Of a stretch of 64,000 nucleotides of DNA, positions 35,779 through 43,806 are shown one piece after another. Both the position numbers and the translations under genes were made by a program. The stretch is from Paenibacillus rhizovicinus (lineage in GTDB: Bacteria; Bacillota; Bacilli; Paenibacillales; Paenibacillaceae). The notes beneath the pieces were generated by a model. It worked only from the letters and a program-made list of their open reading frames with translations. It did not search any database and was not told the DNA's origin. Within the stretch, counting starts at the first letter, position 1. Each line of letters begins with the position of its first letter. The stretch lies in assembly GCF_010365285.1 (NCBI RefSeq), contig NZ_CP048286.1:2494501-2558500 (forward strand), written 5' to 3'.

Positions 35779-35871
35779 TTATTCGGCGGTTTCGGCCGTT
35801 GCGGTTATTTCGGCGCTTTTGACTACCGGCATTTGCACAGCTTCGATGATCGCTTGTGCTTGTTCACTCAT
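35779..35871 (-). CDS. Possible 30-residue small protein
   Basis: ATG 35871 opens a 30-codon frame, MSEQAQAIIEAVQMPVVKSA followed by EITATAETAE and TAA. It lies between a good promoter (35908-35937) and a terminator (35685-35716), so a short transcript is likely. The ribosome binding site is weak (AAGGCGG is about 15 bases from the ATG). The composition is protein-like: acidic, with an amphipathic-looking start. The end overlaps an 18-bp imperfect DNA repeat (GTTGCGGTTATTCGGCG). It could instead be a non-coding RNA. Confidence 0.35.
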   Translation of the reverse strand: MSEQAQAIIEAVQMPVVKSAEITATAETAE

Positions 35872-35907
35872 GCTCGTCGCTATCCGCCTTCTTGAGTAAC
35901 TTAGATA

Positions 35908-35937
35908 GTTATAAACCGCGTCTATCTTCGCATTCAA
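35908..35937 (-). promoter_or_regulatory. Sigma-A-type promoter for a short transcript
   Basis: On the minus strand: TTGAAT (35932-35937), 18 bases, TATAAC (35908-35913). It points at the small ORF and the terminator at 35685-35716. Confidence 0.5.
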
Positions 35938-35970
35938 CCAAACGCCTCTTCGTCTATCGAATCCATCCCG

Positions 35971-37581
35971 CTACCACGAGGCGATGCAGCCGTCCGTACG
36001 CGGCTCGGTGCCGCCGATCAGCACGCCGTTCGGCTCCCGCCAAATGATTTGTCCGCAGCCGAACGACCGGCGTTCCGCCGACGGCTGAACGAGATGCCCC
36101 CGCTCTTCGAGCTGGCTGGCCAGCGTTTCCGGAAACGCTGTTTCCACCAGTACCTTCTTGCCTTCGATCCATTGCCATCTCGGCGCATCGAGCGCCGCTT
36201 GCGGGTTTAAGCCGAAATCGATCATATTGGAAATCACTTGCACATGCCCCTGCGGCTGCATGAATGCGCCCATGACGCCGAACGGCCCGACCGCTTCGCC
36301 GTCCTTCGTGATAAAGCCGGGAATGATCGTATGGTAGGGCCGCTTGCCGGGCGAAGCGACGTTGGCATGCGCCGGATCCAGCGAGAAGGACGCGCCTCTG
36401 TTCTGCAGGCTGATGCCCGTGCCGGGAACGACGAGTCCCGAACCGAACCCCCGATAATTGCTTTGGATGAACGAGACCATGTTGCCTTCCCCGTCGGCTG
36501 TCGCCAAATACACCGTCCCGCCGCTTGGAAGCCGGCCGGGCTCGGGCATAATCGCCTGTCGGCCGATCAGTCCCCTGCGCTGCGCCGCATACTCGGGGGA
36601 CAGCAGACGTTCCACGCTCGCTTGCATCATGACAGGATCCGTAATATGCTGCAAGCCATCGACGAAGGCCAGCTTCAGCGCTTCGATCTGCGCATGGCAA
36701 GTTTCGATCGTATCCTTCCGGCTGAGCGGGATGCCGTTCAACACGTTCAGCGCCATCAGCGCGACGAGCCCCTGCCCATTCGGCGGCATCTCCCATATCT
36801 CGTACCCGCGATAGCGGACAGCAATGGGGTCCACCCATTCAGGCCGATGCGCCGCCAGATCTTCCTTGCGGATCAAGCCTCCGGTTTCGCGCGCGAAGCG
36901 GTCCAGCGCTTCCGCCAATTCGCCGCGGTAAAAGTCTTCGCCCTTCGTTGCCGCAATCTTCGCCAGCGTCCGCGCGTGATCCGGCGAGCGCCAGATTTCG
37001 CCCGGCCGAGGCGCTCGCCCCTCCGGCGCGAAAACGCGGAACCACTCCGCGAACAGCGGATCGTCCGTCTTCGCCGCCCGGGACTGATATGCCTTCTCCC
37101 AAGAATATCCGAGCTCCGGCGACAAGGCGAAGCCCTCTTCCGCATAGTCGGCGGCAGGCGCGAGCAGCGCTTCGAACGGCAGTCGTCCGAACCGTTCGGA
37201 TAACGCCGCCCAAGCGGAAGGCGCGCCGGGCACAGTCACGGGAAGCCAGCCGTCCGGCGGCATCGCCGCTTCGAAGCCGTGCTTCCGAACCTCATCCGGC
37301 GTCAACGCCATCGGTGAACGGCCGCTCGCATTCAAGCCGTGAAGCTTGCCTTGATGCCAGACGATTGCAAAAGCATCGCCGCCGATGCCGTTCGCCGTCG
37401 GCTCGACGACCGTCAAGCAAGCGGCAGCGGCAATGGCCGCATCGATGGCGTTGCCGCCTTGCTGCAGCACGCGAAGCCCGGCCTGCGAAGCGAGCGGCTG
37501 CGACGTCGCGACCATGCCTTTGCGCGCCACGGCAGCCGTCCGCCGCGACGGATACGGATAATTTATCAATTCAAAGCTCAT
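35971..37581 (-). CDS. Gamma-glutamyltransferase-family protein
   Basis: A 536-residue Ntn-hydrolase. The start is ATG 37581 because AAGGAAGGGG lies 10 bases upstream; the frame continues further up without a site. The N-terminal part has GMVATSQPLASQAGLRVLQQGGNAIDAAIAAA and ANGIGGDAF, family signatures for the large subunit. The autocleavage and nucleophile threonine is probably the Thr of PSGGTVYLATADGEGNMVSF near residue 357, with FGSGLVVPGTGISLQNRG forming the substrate pocket. There is no signal peptide, unlike secreted Bacillus Ggt, so it is probably a cytosolic family member acting on glutamyl or acyl amides. The exact substrate is unknown. Confidence 0.9.
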   Translation of the reverse strand: MSFELINYPYPSRRTAAVARKGMVATSQPLASQAGLRVLQQGGNAIDAAIAAAACLTVVEPTANGIGGDAFAIVWHQGKLHGLNASGRSPMALTPDEVRKHGFEAAMPPDGWLPVTVPGAPSAWAALSERFGRLPFEALLAPAADYAEEGFALSPELGYSWEKAYQSRAAKTDDPLFAEWFRVFAPEGRAPRPGEIWRSPDHARTLAKIAATKGEDFYRGELAEALDRFARETGGLIRKEDLAAHRPEWVDPIAVRYRGYEIWEMPPNGQGLVALMALNVLNGIPLSRKDTIETCHAQIEALKLAFVDGLQHITDPVMMQASVERLLSPEYAAQRRGLIGRQAIMPEPGRLPSGGTVYLATADGEGNMVSFIQSNYRGFGSGLVVPGTGISLQNRGASFSLDPAHANVASPGKRPYHTIIPGFITKDGEAVGPFGVMGAFMQPQGHVQVISNMIDFGLNPQAALDAPRWQWIEGKKVLVETAFPETLASQLEERGHLVQPSAERRSFGCGQIIWREPNGVLIGGTEPRTDGCIASW

Positions 37582-38111
37582 ATTCGGAATTCCCCTTCCT
37601 TGGTCAAAACCGTAATGGGCAGCAGGCAACAACAAGATTCGTAACGTTTTCGCCGCGCGGCCGCACGATTCCTTCATCGGCCATAGCGCGCTGATGCACA
37701 ATAGCCCCACAGTACTATCCCGATAGGGACAGAATCCGTCTTCCGAAGCGACTCCCGCTTGGAGCGCATTGTTCCGCGTATCCGAACACCTGCGACGCCT
37801 AGTCTGAGCATGCGGCGATTATGCCCGTGAAGGTGAAAGTTCGAAACGGTTGGGGCGTACCGATGTGTCGATAGAGACGTGCGGAAGGGTCGATAGAGGC
37901 GTACCGATGTGTCGATAGAGTTGTGCGGATAGGACCAAGCCATCACAAATTTGGCGGACAGAACTGACGCTATTTCATCGATCAGAGCCGTTTCTTCGTA
38001 GTATTTGGAATCCGACATTCACTGCTGCACTTAGGCGCCACGCCAGCGCGATGCCTAGTCCCATTCCTCCGAATCTCCCATACACTACAAGAGAGCAAGG
38101 GAGGTGATTCT
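37582..38111. other. Intergenic region with 22-bp repeats
   Basis: Divergent promoter region of the gamma-glutamyltransferase gene and the plus-strand gene at 38112. Apart from the 22-bp tandem units at 37855-37942 no element was recognised and no frame here has a ribosome binding site. Confidence 0.5.
37855..37942. repeat. 22-bp tandem units
   Basis: Four contiguous 22-bp units start at 37855, 37877, 37899 and 37921. Units 1 and 3 are identical (GCGTACCGATG...GATAGAG). Unit 2 shares GTCGATAGAG at its end and unit 4 shares GTGCGGA with unit 2. Confidence 0.75.
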
Positions 38112-38597
38112 ATGTCGATTCAATTTCTAGATTCGCGCATTTCGATCCACAGGGACGACTTCGGCGGCTCGCAGCCGCTATCTACCTTACCGATATTAGT
38201 CGGAGATATCGGCCTCCAAGTGTTGGCCGCGATTCCCGCCAATACCTCCAACGTGCGCGTGTCGCTAAGCGGGACGGTCGTCGTTGATTTCGCGCCTCCG
38301 GTGGAGCCTACGCTCGAGCTGCCGCCAGGGCCGACCGTTATCACCGTCACGGTCGAACGAGGCGGAGACGGCACTGCCGGCACCGGCGTAACGATCTTGA
38401 ACGAACAGTTTAACATTCGTGTATTCAGCGCGCTGTTTCCCATCAGCGTTACGGCAGCCGACTTCCCGCCAGCTGCCGACGTGCTGGCGCAGGAAATCCG
38501 TTATACGATGTTCGTCGCCACGGACGGCTTCTTCGATCTCATTCTGACCGGACCAGCCGTATTCAACGGCATCGCAGCAGCCGGAACCACCACCTAG
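38112..38597 (+). CDS. Hypothetical 161-residue beta-rich protein
   Basis: An excellent ribosome binding site (GGGAGGTGATTCT) precedes the ATG. The protein (MSIQFLDSRISIHRDDFGGS...) has no signal peptide and is dominated by alternating hydrophobic and small residues (VRVSLSGTVVVDFAPPVEPT, PTVITVTVERGG), predicting a beta-sandwich. A Gly/Ala/Thr-rich tail ends in AAAGTTT. The pattern recalls trimeric beta-domains of spore-surface proteins, but this is only a resemblance. Its strong terminator and lone position suggest a single-gene unit. Confidence 0.75.
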   Translation: MSIQFLDSRISIHRDDFGGSQPLSTLPILVGDIGLQVLAAIPANTSNVRVSLSGTVVVDFAPPVEPTLELPPGPTVITVTVERGGDGTAGTGVTILNEQFNIRVFSALFPISVTAADFPPAADVLAQEIRYTMFVATDGFFDLILTGPAVFNGIAAAGTTT

Positions 38598-38603
38598 CAT
38601 GTC

Positions 38604-38650
38604 AAAAAGCCAAAGAACGGAGCGGCGCTCCATGCACTTTGGCTTTTTTA
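38604..38650. terminator. Bidirectional terminator
   Basis: AAAAAGCCAAAG (38604-38615) pairs with CTTTGGCTTTTT (38637-38648), with an inner GGAGC/GCTCC stem. It has T-rich ends on both strands. Confidence 0.9.
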
Positions 38651-38795
38651 CATATCTCGGCTGCGCTTTCGCCGCAGACGAACAGCTCATTCTCCGACTC
38701 CGCCCTGCGAACGTTCTATTCGCCTAAGCTTATGCTCACGACGCTGGCGATTCAAATGTATTTCTGTCCCCGGACAGCAAACACATACGGATCGC

Positions 38796-39125
38796 CTATG
38801 AATCCATCGATTTAAACTCTCCCGCCGTCTGCGCGATGTTATTTTTCCGTTCCAACGCAATATTGCGCAAGTAGATGAAGACGCTCGGCAATTGGCCGAG
38901 AATGAAGACCGGATCCTTGCGGTAAATCGCATAGATCGACAAAACCACGCTGCCCAAAATACTATAGACCCAGAAGGAGAGCGGCACAACGGTTCGCTTC
39001 GCCTTCTCGCTCGCCAGCCACTGCGTGATGAATCGCATCGTAAACATGATCTGTCCGATGAAGCCGAAGACGATCCAGGCCACGCTGCCGCCGGAGAGAC
39101 TGCCCATCAACGAATGCCACCACAT
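38796..39125 (-). CDS. Lipid-A-disaccharide-synthase N-terminal-domain (LAB_N) membrane protein
   Basis: A 109-residue integral membrane protein. The start is ATG 39125, one base after the stop of the glycosyltransferase gene, with AGGGGAC inside that gene's end. Three hydrophobic segments (VAWIVFGFIGQIMFTMRFITQW, VVPLSFWVYSILGSVVLSIYA, DPVFILGQLPSVFIYLRNIAL) match the LAB_N domain, here as a free-standing protein. Stand-alone LAB_N proteins commonly sit next to DPM1/ArnC-like glycosyltransferases. They are thought to help translocate or position the lipid-linked sugar, but their exact job is not settled. It is the last gene of the four-gene operon 42232-38796. Confidence 0.88.
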   Translation of the reverse strand: MWWHSLMGSLSGGSVAWIVFGFIGQIMFTMRFITQWLASEKAKRTVVPLSFWVYSILGSVVLSIYAIYRKDPVFILGQLPSVFIYLRNIALERKNNIAQTAGEFKSMDS

Positions 39126-39126
39126 C

Positions 39127-39834
39127 TTATTGTCCCCTGATTTGGTAGCGAATGACCCGTTTGCGCAGCCAGCCGATGACGATGGCATCCATCAGGCCGA
39201 CGAACGCGCGGTTGAACACCCCGTATTTGGACACGCCGTGCTGCCGTTCTTGATGGGAGACCGCGATCTCGATGACTTTGAAGCCGTTGATCTTCGCCAG
39301 CGTCGGCAGAAAGCGGTGCATCCCTTCGTATAAATAATAGCTGTCCGCCACTTCGCGCTTCATCAGCTTCATCGGGCAGCCCGTATCGTAAATTTCATCC
39401 CCCGTCAGCCAGTTGCGAACCCCGTTGCCGACCCGCGACGAAACTTTCTTCACGAGGGTATCCTTGCGCCTGATGCGTTTGCCGTTCACGAAGTCCATGT
39501 TCGGAATGTAAGGCATCAGTTTGAAAATATCCCGCGGGTCCGTCTGTAAATCCGCATCGATCAGCGCGACGAGTTCGCCCTTGGATTCTTTCATGCCTGC
39601 GTAGAGCGCGGCGGTTTGTCCGCAATTTTTCACGAAGTGGATGACCTTAACGGCAGCATCCCGCTCCGCCAGCTCGTTCAGAATACTCGCGCTCCGATCT
39701 TTGCTGCCGTCGTTGACGAGTACGATTTCGTAGCTCTCTACCTTACTGCTGACCGCGTTGGTAATCGCCTCGTGCAGCAGCAGAATGTTCTCTTCCTCGT
39801 TATAAATCGGCGCAACGATCGAGAGCTTGACCAT
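39127..39834 (-). CDS. Family 2 glycosyltransferase, polyprenyl-phosphate type (DPM1/ArnC-like)
   Basis: 235 residues from ATG 39834, which follows AGGGGGAATTAAT and begins one base after the epimerase stop. The GT-A fold starts KLSIVAPIYNEEENILLLHE. The nucleotide and metal site is ALIDADLQTDP near residue 90, and the acceptor-side HQERQHGVSKYG near 200 is typical of dolichol/undecaprenyl-phosphate sugar transferases. Unlike Gtr/ArnC proteins it lacks the two C-terminal membrane helices, so it is probably a peripheral protein. It would load a sugar from the sugar nucleotide made by the two upstream enzymes onto undecaprenyl phosphate. Confidence 0.9.
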   Translation of the reverse strand: MVKLSIVAPIYNEEENILLLHEAITNAVSSKVESYEIVLVNDGSKDRSASILNELAERDAAVKVIHFVKNCGQTAALYAGMKESKGELVALIDADLQTDPRDIFKLMPYIPNMDFVNGKRIRRKDTLVKKVSSRVGNGVRNWLTGDEIYDTGCPMKLMKREVADSYYLYEGMHRFLPTLAKINGFKVIEIAVSHQERQHGVSKYGVFNRAFVGLMDAIVIGWLRKRVIRYQIRGQ

Positions 39835-39835
39835 A

Positions 39836-40861
39836 TTAATTCCCCCTATACCATGTGACGAACTTGTGCAATCCTTCGGCGAAATCAGTCTGCGGGTCGT
39901 AACCGAACAGCCCGTTCGCCTTGGAAATGTCCGCGTACGTCTGCTCCACGTCTCCAGGCTGGTTCGGCAGCCAGCGAAGAAGTGCCTCCTTGCCGAACGC
40001 CTGCTCGATGCTCCGAACCAGCTCAAGAAGGGAAATCGTCCGGTTGGTGCCGATATTCACGATTTCATAAACGGTTTCATGCCCCTCGACAAAAGCAAGC
40101 GCTCCGATCATGCCGTCGACAATATCCCCGACATACGTATAATCCCGCCTGGACGAACCATCGCCATAGACGGTCAACGGTTCGCCGCGATCCAGCATCC
40201 CCACGAATTTATGAATGGCCAGATCCGGCCGCTGCCGTTCCCCGTATACGGTGAAGAACCGCAGCATAATCGTATCGATATCATGTAAATGATAATACGT
40301 GTGGCCCAGTACCTCGCATGCTTTCTTCGTGGCGGCATAAGGCGAGATGCTTCGGTCGACCCGATCCTCCTCGGAGAAGGGCACCTTCGCCTGATTGCCG
40401 TATACGGAAGAGGACGAAGCGCACAGCCATTTGCGAACGCCGTGCTTGCGCATCGCCTCGAGCACCGTCAGCGTTCCTCTCACGTTGACGTCTTCGTAGA
40501 GCAGCGGATCCTCGATCGAAGGACGAACGCCCGCCATGGCCGCCAAGTGAATAACCGCGTCGATCCGCTCGTTCCCGAAGGCCGCAGCCAACTCGTCCGC
40601 ATGCCGAATATCCGCAACAACGAGCTTGTAGCTGTCCCCTTCGACAGCCTGCTGCAGATGAAGCAGATCGGTTTCTTTGTTCGAATATTGAAATGTCGTT
40701 TCCAATCCTGTACTATTCAGGATATTCTTTATTTTGATTTTGTAGTCGTACACGCCGTTAAAATTATCGATGCAAACGACGCGATGGCCAAGCTTCAGCA
40801 ATCGCTCGCAGAGATGAGAGCCGATAAATCCCGCTCCCCCGGTTACGCAATACGTGCTCAT
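39836..40861 (-). CDS. NAD-dependent epimerase/dehydratase, UDP-glucuronate 4-epimerase-like
   Basis: A 341-residue extended short-chain dehydrogenase. NAD site CVTGGAGFIGSHLCERLL (about residues 5-22). Catalytic residues: SSSSVYG with Ser near 135 and YAATKKA with Tyr and Lys near 160. The substrate segment RFFTVYGERQRPDLAIHKF and NRTISLLELVRSIEQAFGKEA fit the UDP-glucuronate 4-epimerase group (UDP-GlcA to UDP-GalA). The preceding gene encodes the dehydrogenase that makes UDP-GlcA, which supports this call. UDP-glucose 4-epimerase activity cannot be excluded. Confidence 0.88.
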   Translation of the reverse strand: MSTYCVTGGAGFIGSHLCERLLKLGHRVVCIDNFNGVYDYKIKIKNILNSTGLETTFQYSNKETDLLHLQQAVEGDSYKLVVADIRHADELAAAFGNERIDAVIHLAAMAGVRPSIEDPLLYEDVNVRGTLTVLEAMRKHGVRKWLCASSSSVYGNQAKVPFSEEDRVDRSISPYAATKKACEVLGHTYYHLHDIDTIMLRFFTVYGERQRPDLAIHKFVGMLDRGEPLTVYGDGSSRRDYTYVGDIVDGMIGALAFVEGHETVYEIVNIGTNRTISLLELVRSIEQAFGKEALLRWLPNQPGDVEQTYADISKANGLFGYDPQTDFAEGLHKFVTWYRGN

Positions 40862-40867
40862 TGTTCA

Positions 40868-42232
40868 TTAGGCCTCCTCCAGTGAATACAACCGTCGTTC
40901 ATCCGAACCGACCGAATAGTAGTCAAACAGCAGGCGTATGCGCGGATGGTCCGCAAATAAGTTGCGCAGGTCGAAGAAGACGTTGCCCCGCATGCTTTTA
41001 ACGATGCTGTCCAAGCCGCTCGCCTTGAACTGTTTCCATTCCGTCATTAACACGATTGCATCCGCGTTCCGGGCACAGTCCTCTTCACTCTCGCAAAACG
41101 CGACGGCGCCGCTCAAATCCGTCCATGCACGCTCCGCCTGCTTCATGCCTTGCGGGCAGTATGCTTTCACGGCCGCCCCCCGGGCAACGAGTCCGCTGAT
41201 AATATCATAGCTTGGCGCAAACCGGATATCATCGGTCTCGGGTTTGAAAGACAATCCCCAAACGGCGATCGTTTTGCCCCTGAGCGATCCGTTCGAGGCA
41301 AGCACGCCGCTGATTTTGTCCACCATCTTCGCCTTCTGCTTCTCGTTGGCGGCAACGGCTGCGCGCACGACGTACAATTCCTCGCCGTTCTTCTGGCCGA
41401 CACCGACAAGCGCCTGCATGTCTTTGGGGAAGCAGCTGCCCCCATACCCGGGTCCGGCCTGCAGGAAGTGCGGCGAGATTCGGTCGTCGAGCCCCATGCC
41501 CGTCGCGATATCCTGGATGTTCGCGCCGACTTTCTCGGACAGAAGCGCGAGCTCGTTGACGAATGATATTTTGACGCCCAAGAAGGAATTTGCGGCGTAC
41601 TTGATCATCTCCGCAGTCTCCGGATTCGTATACAAGAACGGAACATGCTGCCGCATATACCCCGCGTAGATCGTTTGCAGCATGCGCTTGGCTTCTTCGT
41701 TCTCGGTTCCGATCACGATTCTCGATGGCGACAGCGAGTCGCTGACGGCTTTGCCCTGGCGCAGAAACTCGGGATTCGACGCGACATCGATCCGGAAAGG
41801 CTCGTTCCGCGTTTTCAGCACGCCGTCCAGGTAGTTCGCGATACTACGGTTCGTGCCGACAGGCATCGTCGATTTGCAGACGACCACTTTATAGCCGTTC
41901 GCATACTTGCCGATCGCATGCATGACTTCATGGACATAGGTGAGATTGGCGCTTCCGTCATCCATTGCAGGCGTGCCGACGGCGATGAAGATAACGTCGC
42001 TGGATTGTACGACTTCTTCGGCGCTCGTCGTGAACGAAAGCGTGCCCGCTTCGATTCCGCCGGTCAGCAGCTCATCGAGATCCGGCTCGTAGATCGGAGA
42101 TATGCCTGCCGCCAAACGATCGATCTTCTCTGCGTCCACGTCCATGCAAGTGACTGGGAAGCCATAACTGGAAAGGACTGCGCCGTGAACTAAACCGACA
42201 TAACCTGTACCCATAATCCCAATCTTCACCAT
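40868..42232 (-). CDS. ugd: UDP-glucose 6-dehydrogenase
   Basis: 454 residues from ATG 42232, with GGGGTAGG upstream. The NAD-binding start KIGIMGTGYVGLVHGAVLSSYG and the catalytic cysteine motif GPGYGGSCFPKDMQALVG (near residue 262) are intact. VCKSTMPVGT and NPEFLRQGKAV are also family signatures. It oxidises UDP-glucose to UDP-glucuronate with two NAD. As first gene of a four-gene operon with spacings of 6, 1 and 1 bases, it feeds the epimerase and glycosyltransferase. The 250-bp divergent region towards the MarR gene (42233-42481) is AT-rich and contains TATAAT at 42357. Confidence 0.94.
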   Translation of the reverse strand: MVKIGIMGTGYVGLVHGAVLSSYGFPVTCMDVDAEKIDRLAAGISPIYEPDLDELLTGGIEAGTLSFTTSAEEVVQSSDVIFIAVGTPAMDDGSANLTYVHEVMHAIGKYANGYKVVVCKSTMPVGTNRSIANYLDGVLKTRNEPFRIDVASNPEFLRQGKAVSDSLSPSRIVIGTENEEAKRMLQTIYAGYMRQHVPFLYTNPETAEMIKYAANSFLGVKISFVNELALLSEKVGANIQDIATGMGLDDRISPHFLQAGPGYGGSCFPKDMQALVGVGQKNGEELYVVRAAVAANEKQKAKMVDKISGVLASNGSLRGKTIAVWGLSFKPETDDIRFAPSYDIISGLVARGAAVKAYCPQGMKQAERAWTDLSGAVAFCESEEDCARNADAIVLMTEWKQFKASGLDSIVKSMRGNVFFDLRNLFADHPRIRLLFDYYSVGSDERRLYSLEEA

Positions 42233-42481
42233 CGTCCTACCCCGTTTCCATGCTGTTTTCATCACGTTTCGCCGTTATAAGATTGAAACCGCACGTCCGT
42301 GGACGCGTAATGCTTGCAATACGAATTTCAGAAAATTAGTTTACCAACTTAACTTTTATAATAATGAGTCATGTAGTATATTTCAAGTATAAGATGTGAC
42401 GTCAAAAGCTACCATTGGAAGAATGGATCTTGTACCATACTCAACTTACATTCAAATAACCGGCATTGGATAGGAGCACAT

Positions 42482-42925
42482 ATGAAGGACAATCAAGAAA
42501 CCATACTGCGGCTGCAAGAAGCACTCACCCGTTTCGCGAAAGCCGAATGGCGGCAAAAACCGATTCATGGCCTGACGCGCAGCGACATTCGCATCCTCTA
42601 TTGCATCATGGAGTGCGAGAAAACCGGAAACCGCAAGCCGAGAATTTCGGATATCAGCAAGAAGCTGCTCGTCACGACGCCGACCGTCACCCAATTGATC
42701 AAGAAGCTGATTGAAGAGGAACTGATCGAGCGCACTGTAGATCCCGATGACCGCCGCTCCGTCGGCATCGAATTGACGGAGAAGGGAAAAGCGGTCGCCA
42801 AGGAAGCCGATGCGCACATCAAGCAGTCGCTCGGAGGACTCGTCGATTTTCTGGGGCTGGAGGAAAGCGAGCATTTGGCCGACCTGTTAACGAAGGCTTT
42901 TCACTATTATCATAATCTTGATTAG
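42482..42925 (+). CDS. MarR-family transcriptional regulator
   Basis: A 147-residue dimeric winged-helix regulator, starting after AGGAGCACAT. Helix-turn-helix around ISDISKKLLVTTPTVTQLIKKL (about residues 57-78) and the wing IERTVDPDDRRSVGIELTEKG, with the conserved DxR. It is divergent from ugd and followed by an unrelated acetyltransferase gene about 120 bp on. MarR proteins usually repress themselves and a neighbour, so the ugd operon is one possible target. The partial inverted repeat AGTTTACCAACT (42339-42350) in the shared upstream region may be its site; this is conjecture. Confidence 0.92.
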   Translation: MKDNQETILRLQEALTRFAKAEWRQKPIHGLTRSDIRILYCIMECEKTGNRKPRISDISKKLLVTTPTVTQLIKKLIEEELIERTVDPDDRRSVGIELTEKGKAVAKEADAHIKQSLGGLVDFLGLEESEHLADLLTKAFHYYHNLD

Positions 42926-43055
42926 GGCGAAACATGACTTTCCGAATAAGCCGGCGCCTGGGAAACGCCCGCTGCCCGCTTCCGGGCGGTGAATTTAGTT
43001 CCTTTGCGAATTCATTTGCGGCTAAATACAAGAGGAGGCGTCAGTTACGACAACA

Positions 43056-43559
43056 TTGTCGGAGCCTTTTGAAACGCGTCGAATGAGATTTCGTCTCTTG
43101 CAGCACGACGATGCGGATGTCGTCTACAGGCAGTTTTCGGACCCGGACATGTGTGCCTTCTTCAGCGAGCCGCCGTGCGATTACGCGGAAGCGCTGGAGA
43201 TCATCGAACACTACCGGAACCCCGATGGAGAAGACCATCTTCGCTACGGCATGTTTGATAAGGAGACGAATGCGTTTGTCGGAACCTGCGGGTACCACTT
43301 CTGGGATCCGGCGCGGAAGCAAGTCGAGATCGGCTATGATATCTGGAAGGACTATTGGAAACAGGGCTACATGACCGAAGCGATGCCCGTTCTCATCGAT
43401 ATCTGCTTCAAGCGGCTTGGCGTGGATTGTATCTACATCCTAACCGATCCGCGGAATGCGGCGTCCGTTGCAGCCGTGGCCAAATTCGGCTTTACGCACG
43501 CTGCGCCGTGCAGGGATACGGATGATGGGACGATTTGCTTGAAATTGTTGCGTGCATGA
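43056..43559 (+). CDS. GNAT-family N-acetyltransferase (RimJ/RimL type), unusual start
   Basis: About 167 residues: ETRRMRFRLLQHDDADVVYRQF, then FVGTCGYHFWDPARKQVEIGYDIWKDYWKQGYMTEAMP with the acetyl-CoA-binding Q/RxxGxA-like loop, and NAASVAAVAKFGFTHAAPCR at the C-terminus, as in RimJ/RimL-like enzymes. The start is odd. TTG 43056 is the first standard start codon, but AGGAGG (43033-43038) is 17 bases before it. That site is ideally placed (8 bases) for ACG at 43047, which would give T-T-T-L-S-E-P-F where homologues would be expected to begin M-T-T-L. The true start may be a mutated ATG, leaving weak expression. Confidence 0.85.
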   Translation: MSEPFETRRMRFRLLQHDDADVVYRQFSDPDMCAFFSEPPCDYAEALEIIEHYRNPDGEDHLRYGMFDKETNAFVGTCGYHFWDPARKQVEIGYDIWKDYWKQGYMTEAMPVLIDICFKRLGVDCIYILTDPRNAASVAAVAKFGFTHAAPCRDTDDGTICLKLLRA

Positions 43560-43618
43560 TCAATCGGCTGCAACACAACGAAACACCTCACGCCGCTTCG
43601 AAAACAAGCCTCCTGACG

Positions 43619-43650
43619 AAAGCCGGATGAACGCTCATCCGGCTTTTGTT
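43619..43650 (+). terminator. Terminator of the acetyltransferase gene
   Basis: AAAGCCGGATGA (43619-43630) pairs with TCATCCGGCTTT (43635-43646), followed by TGTTGTG. Confidence 0.8.
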
Positions 43651-43806
43651 GTGAGCTGAAGCCTCGCAAGATGCAGGAATCCTGCGATTGCGATGAAATT
43701 GTGATCGCTCCGAAAAAGCGTTAACATAGAGCTATCAGCCAGATTGTCAGATTGTCAGATTGCTAGACGCTTAGCTTGTCGATCCGAAATTAGAGGAGGA
43801 ATCGAA

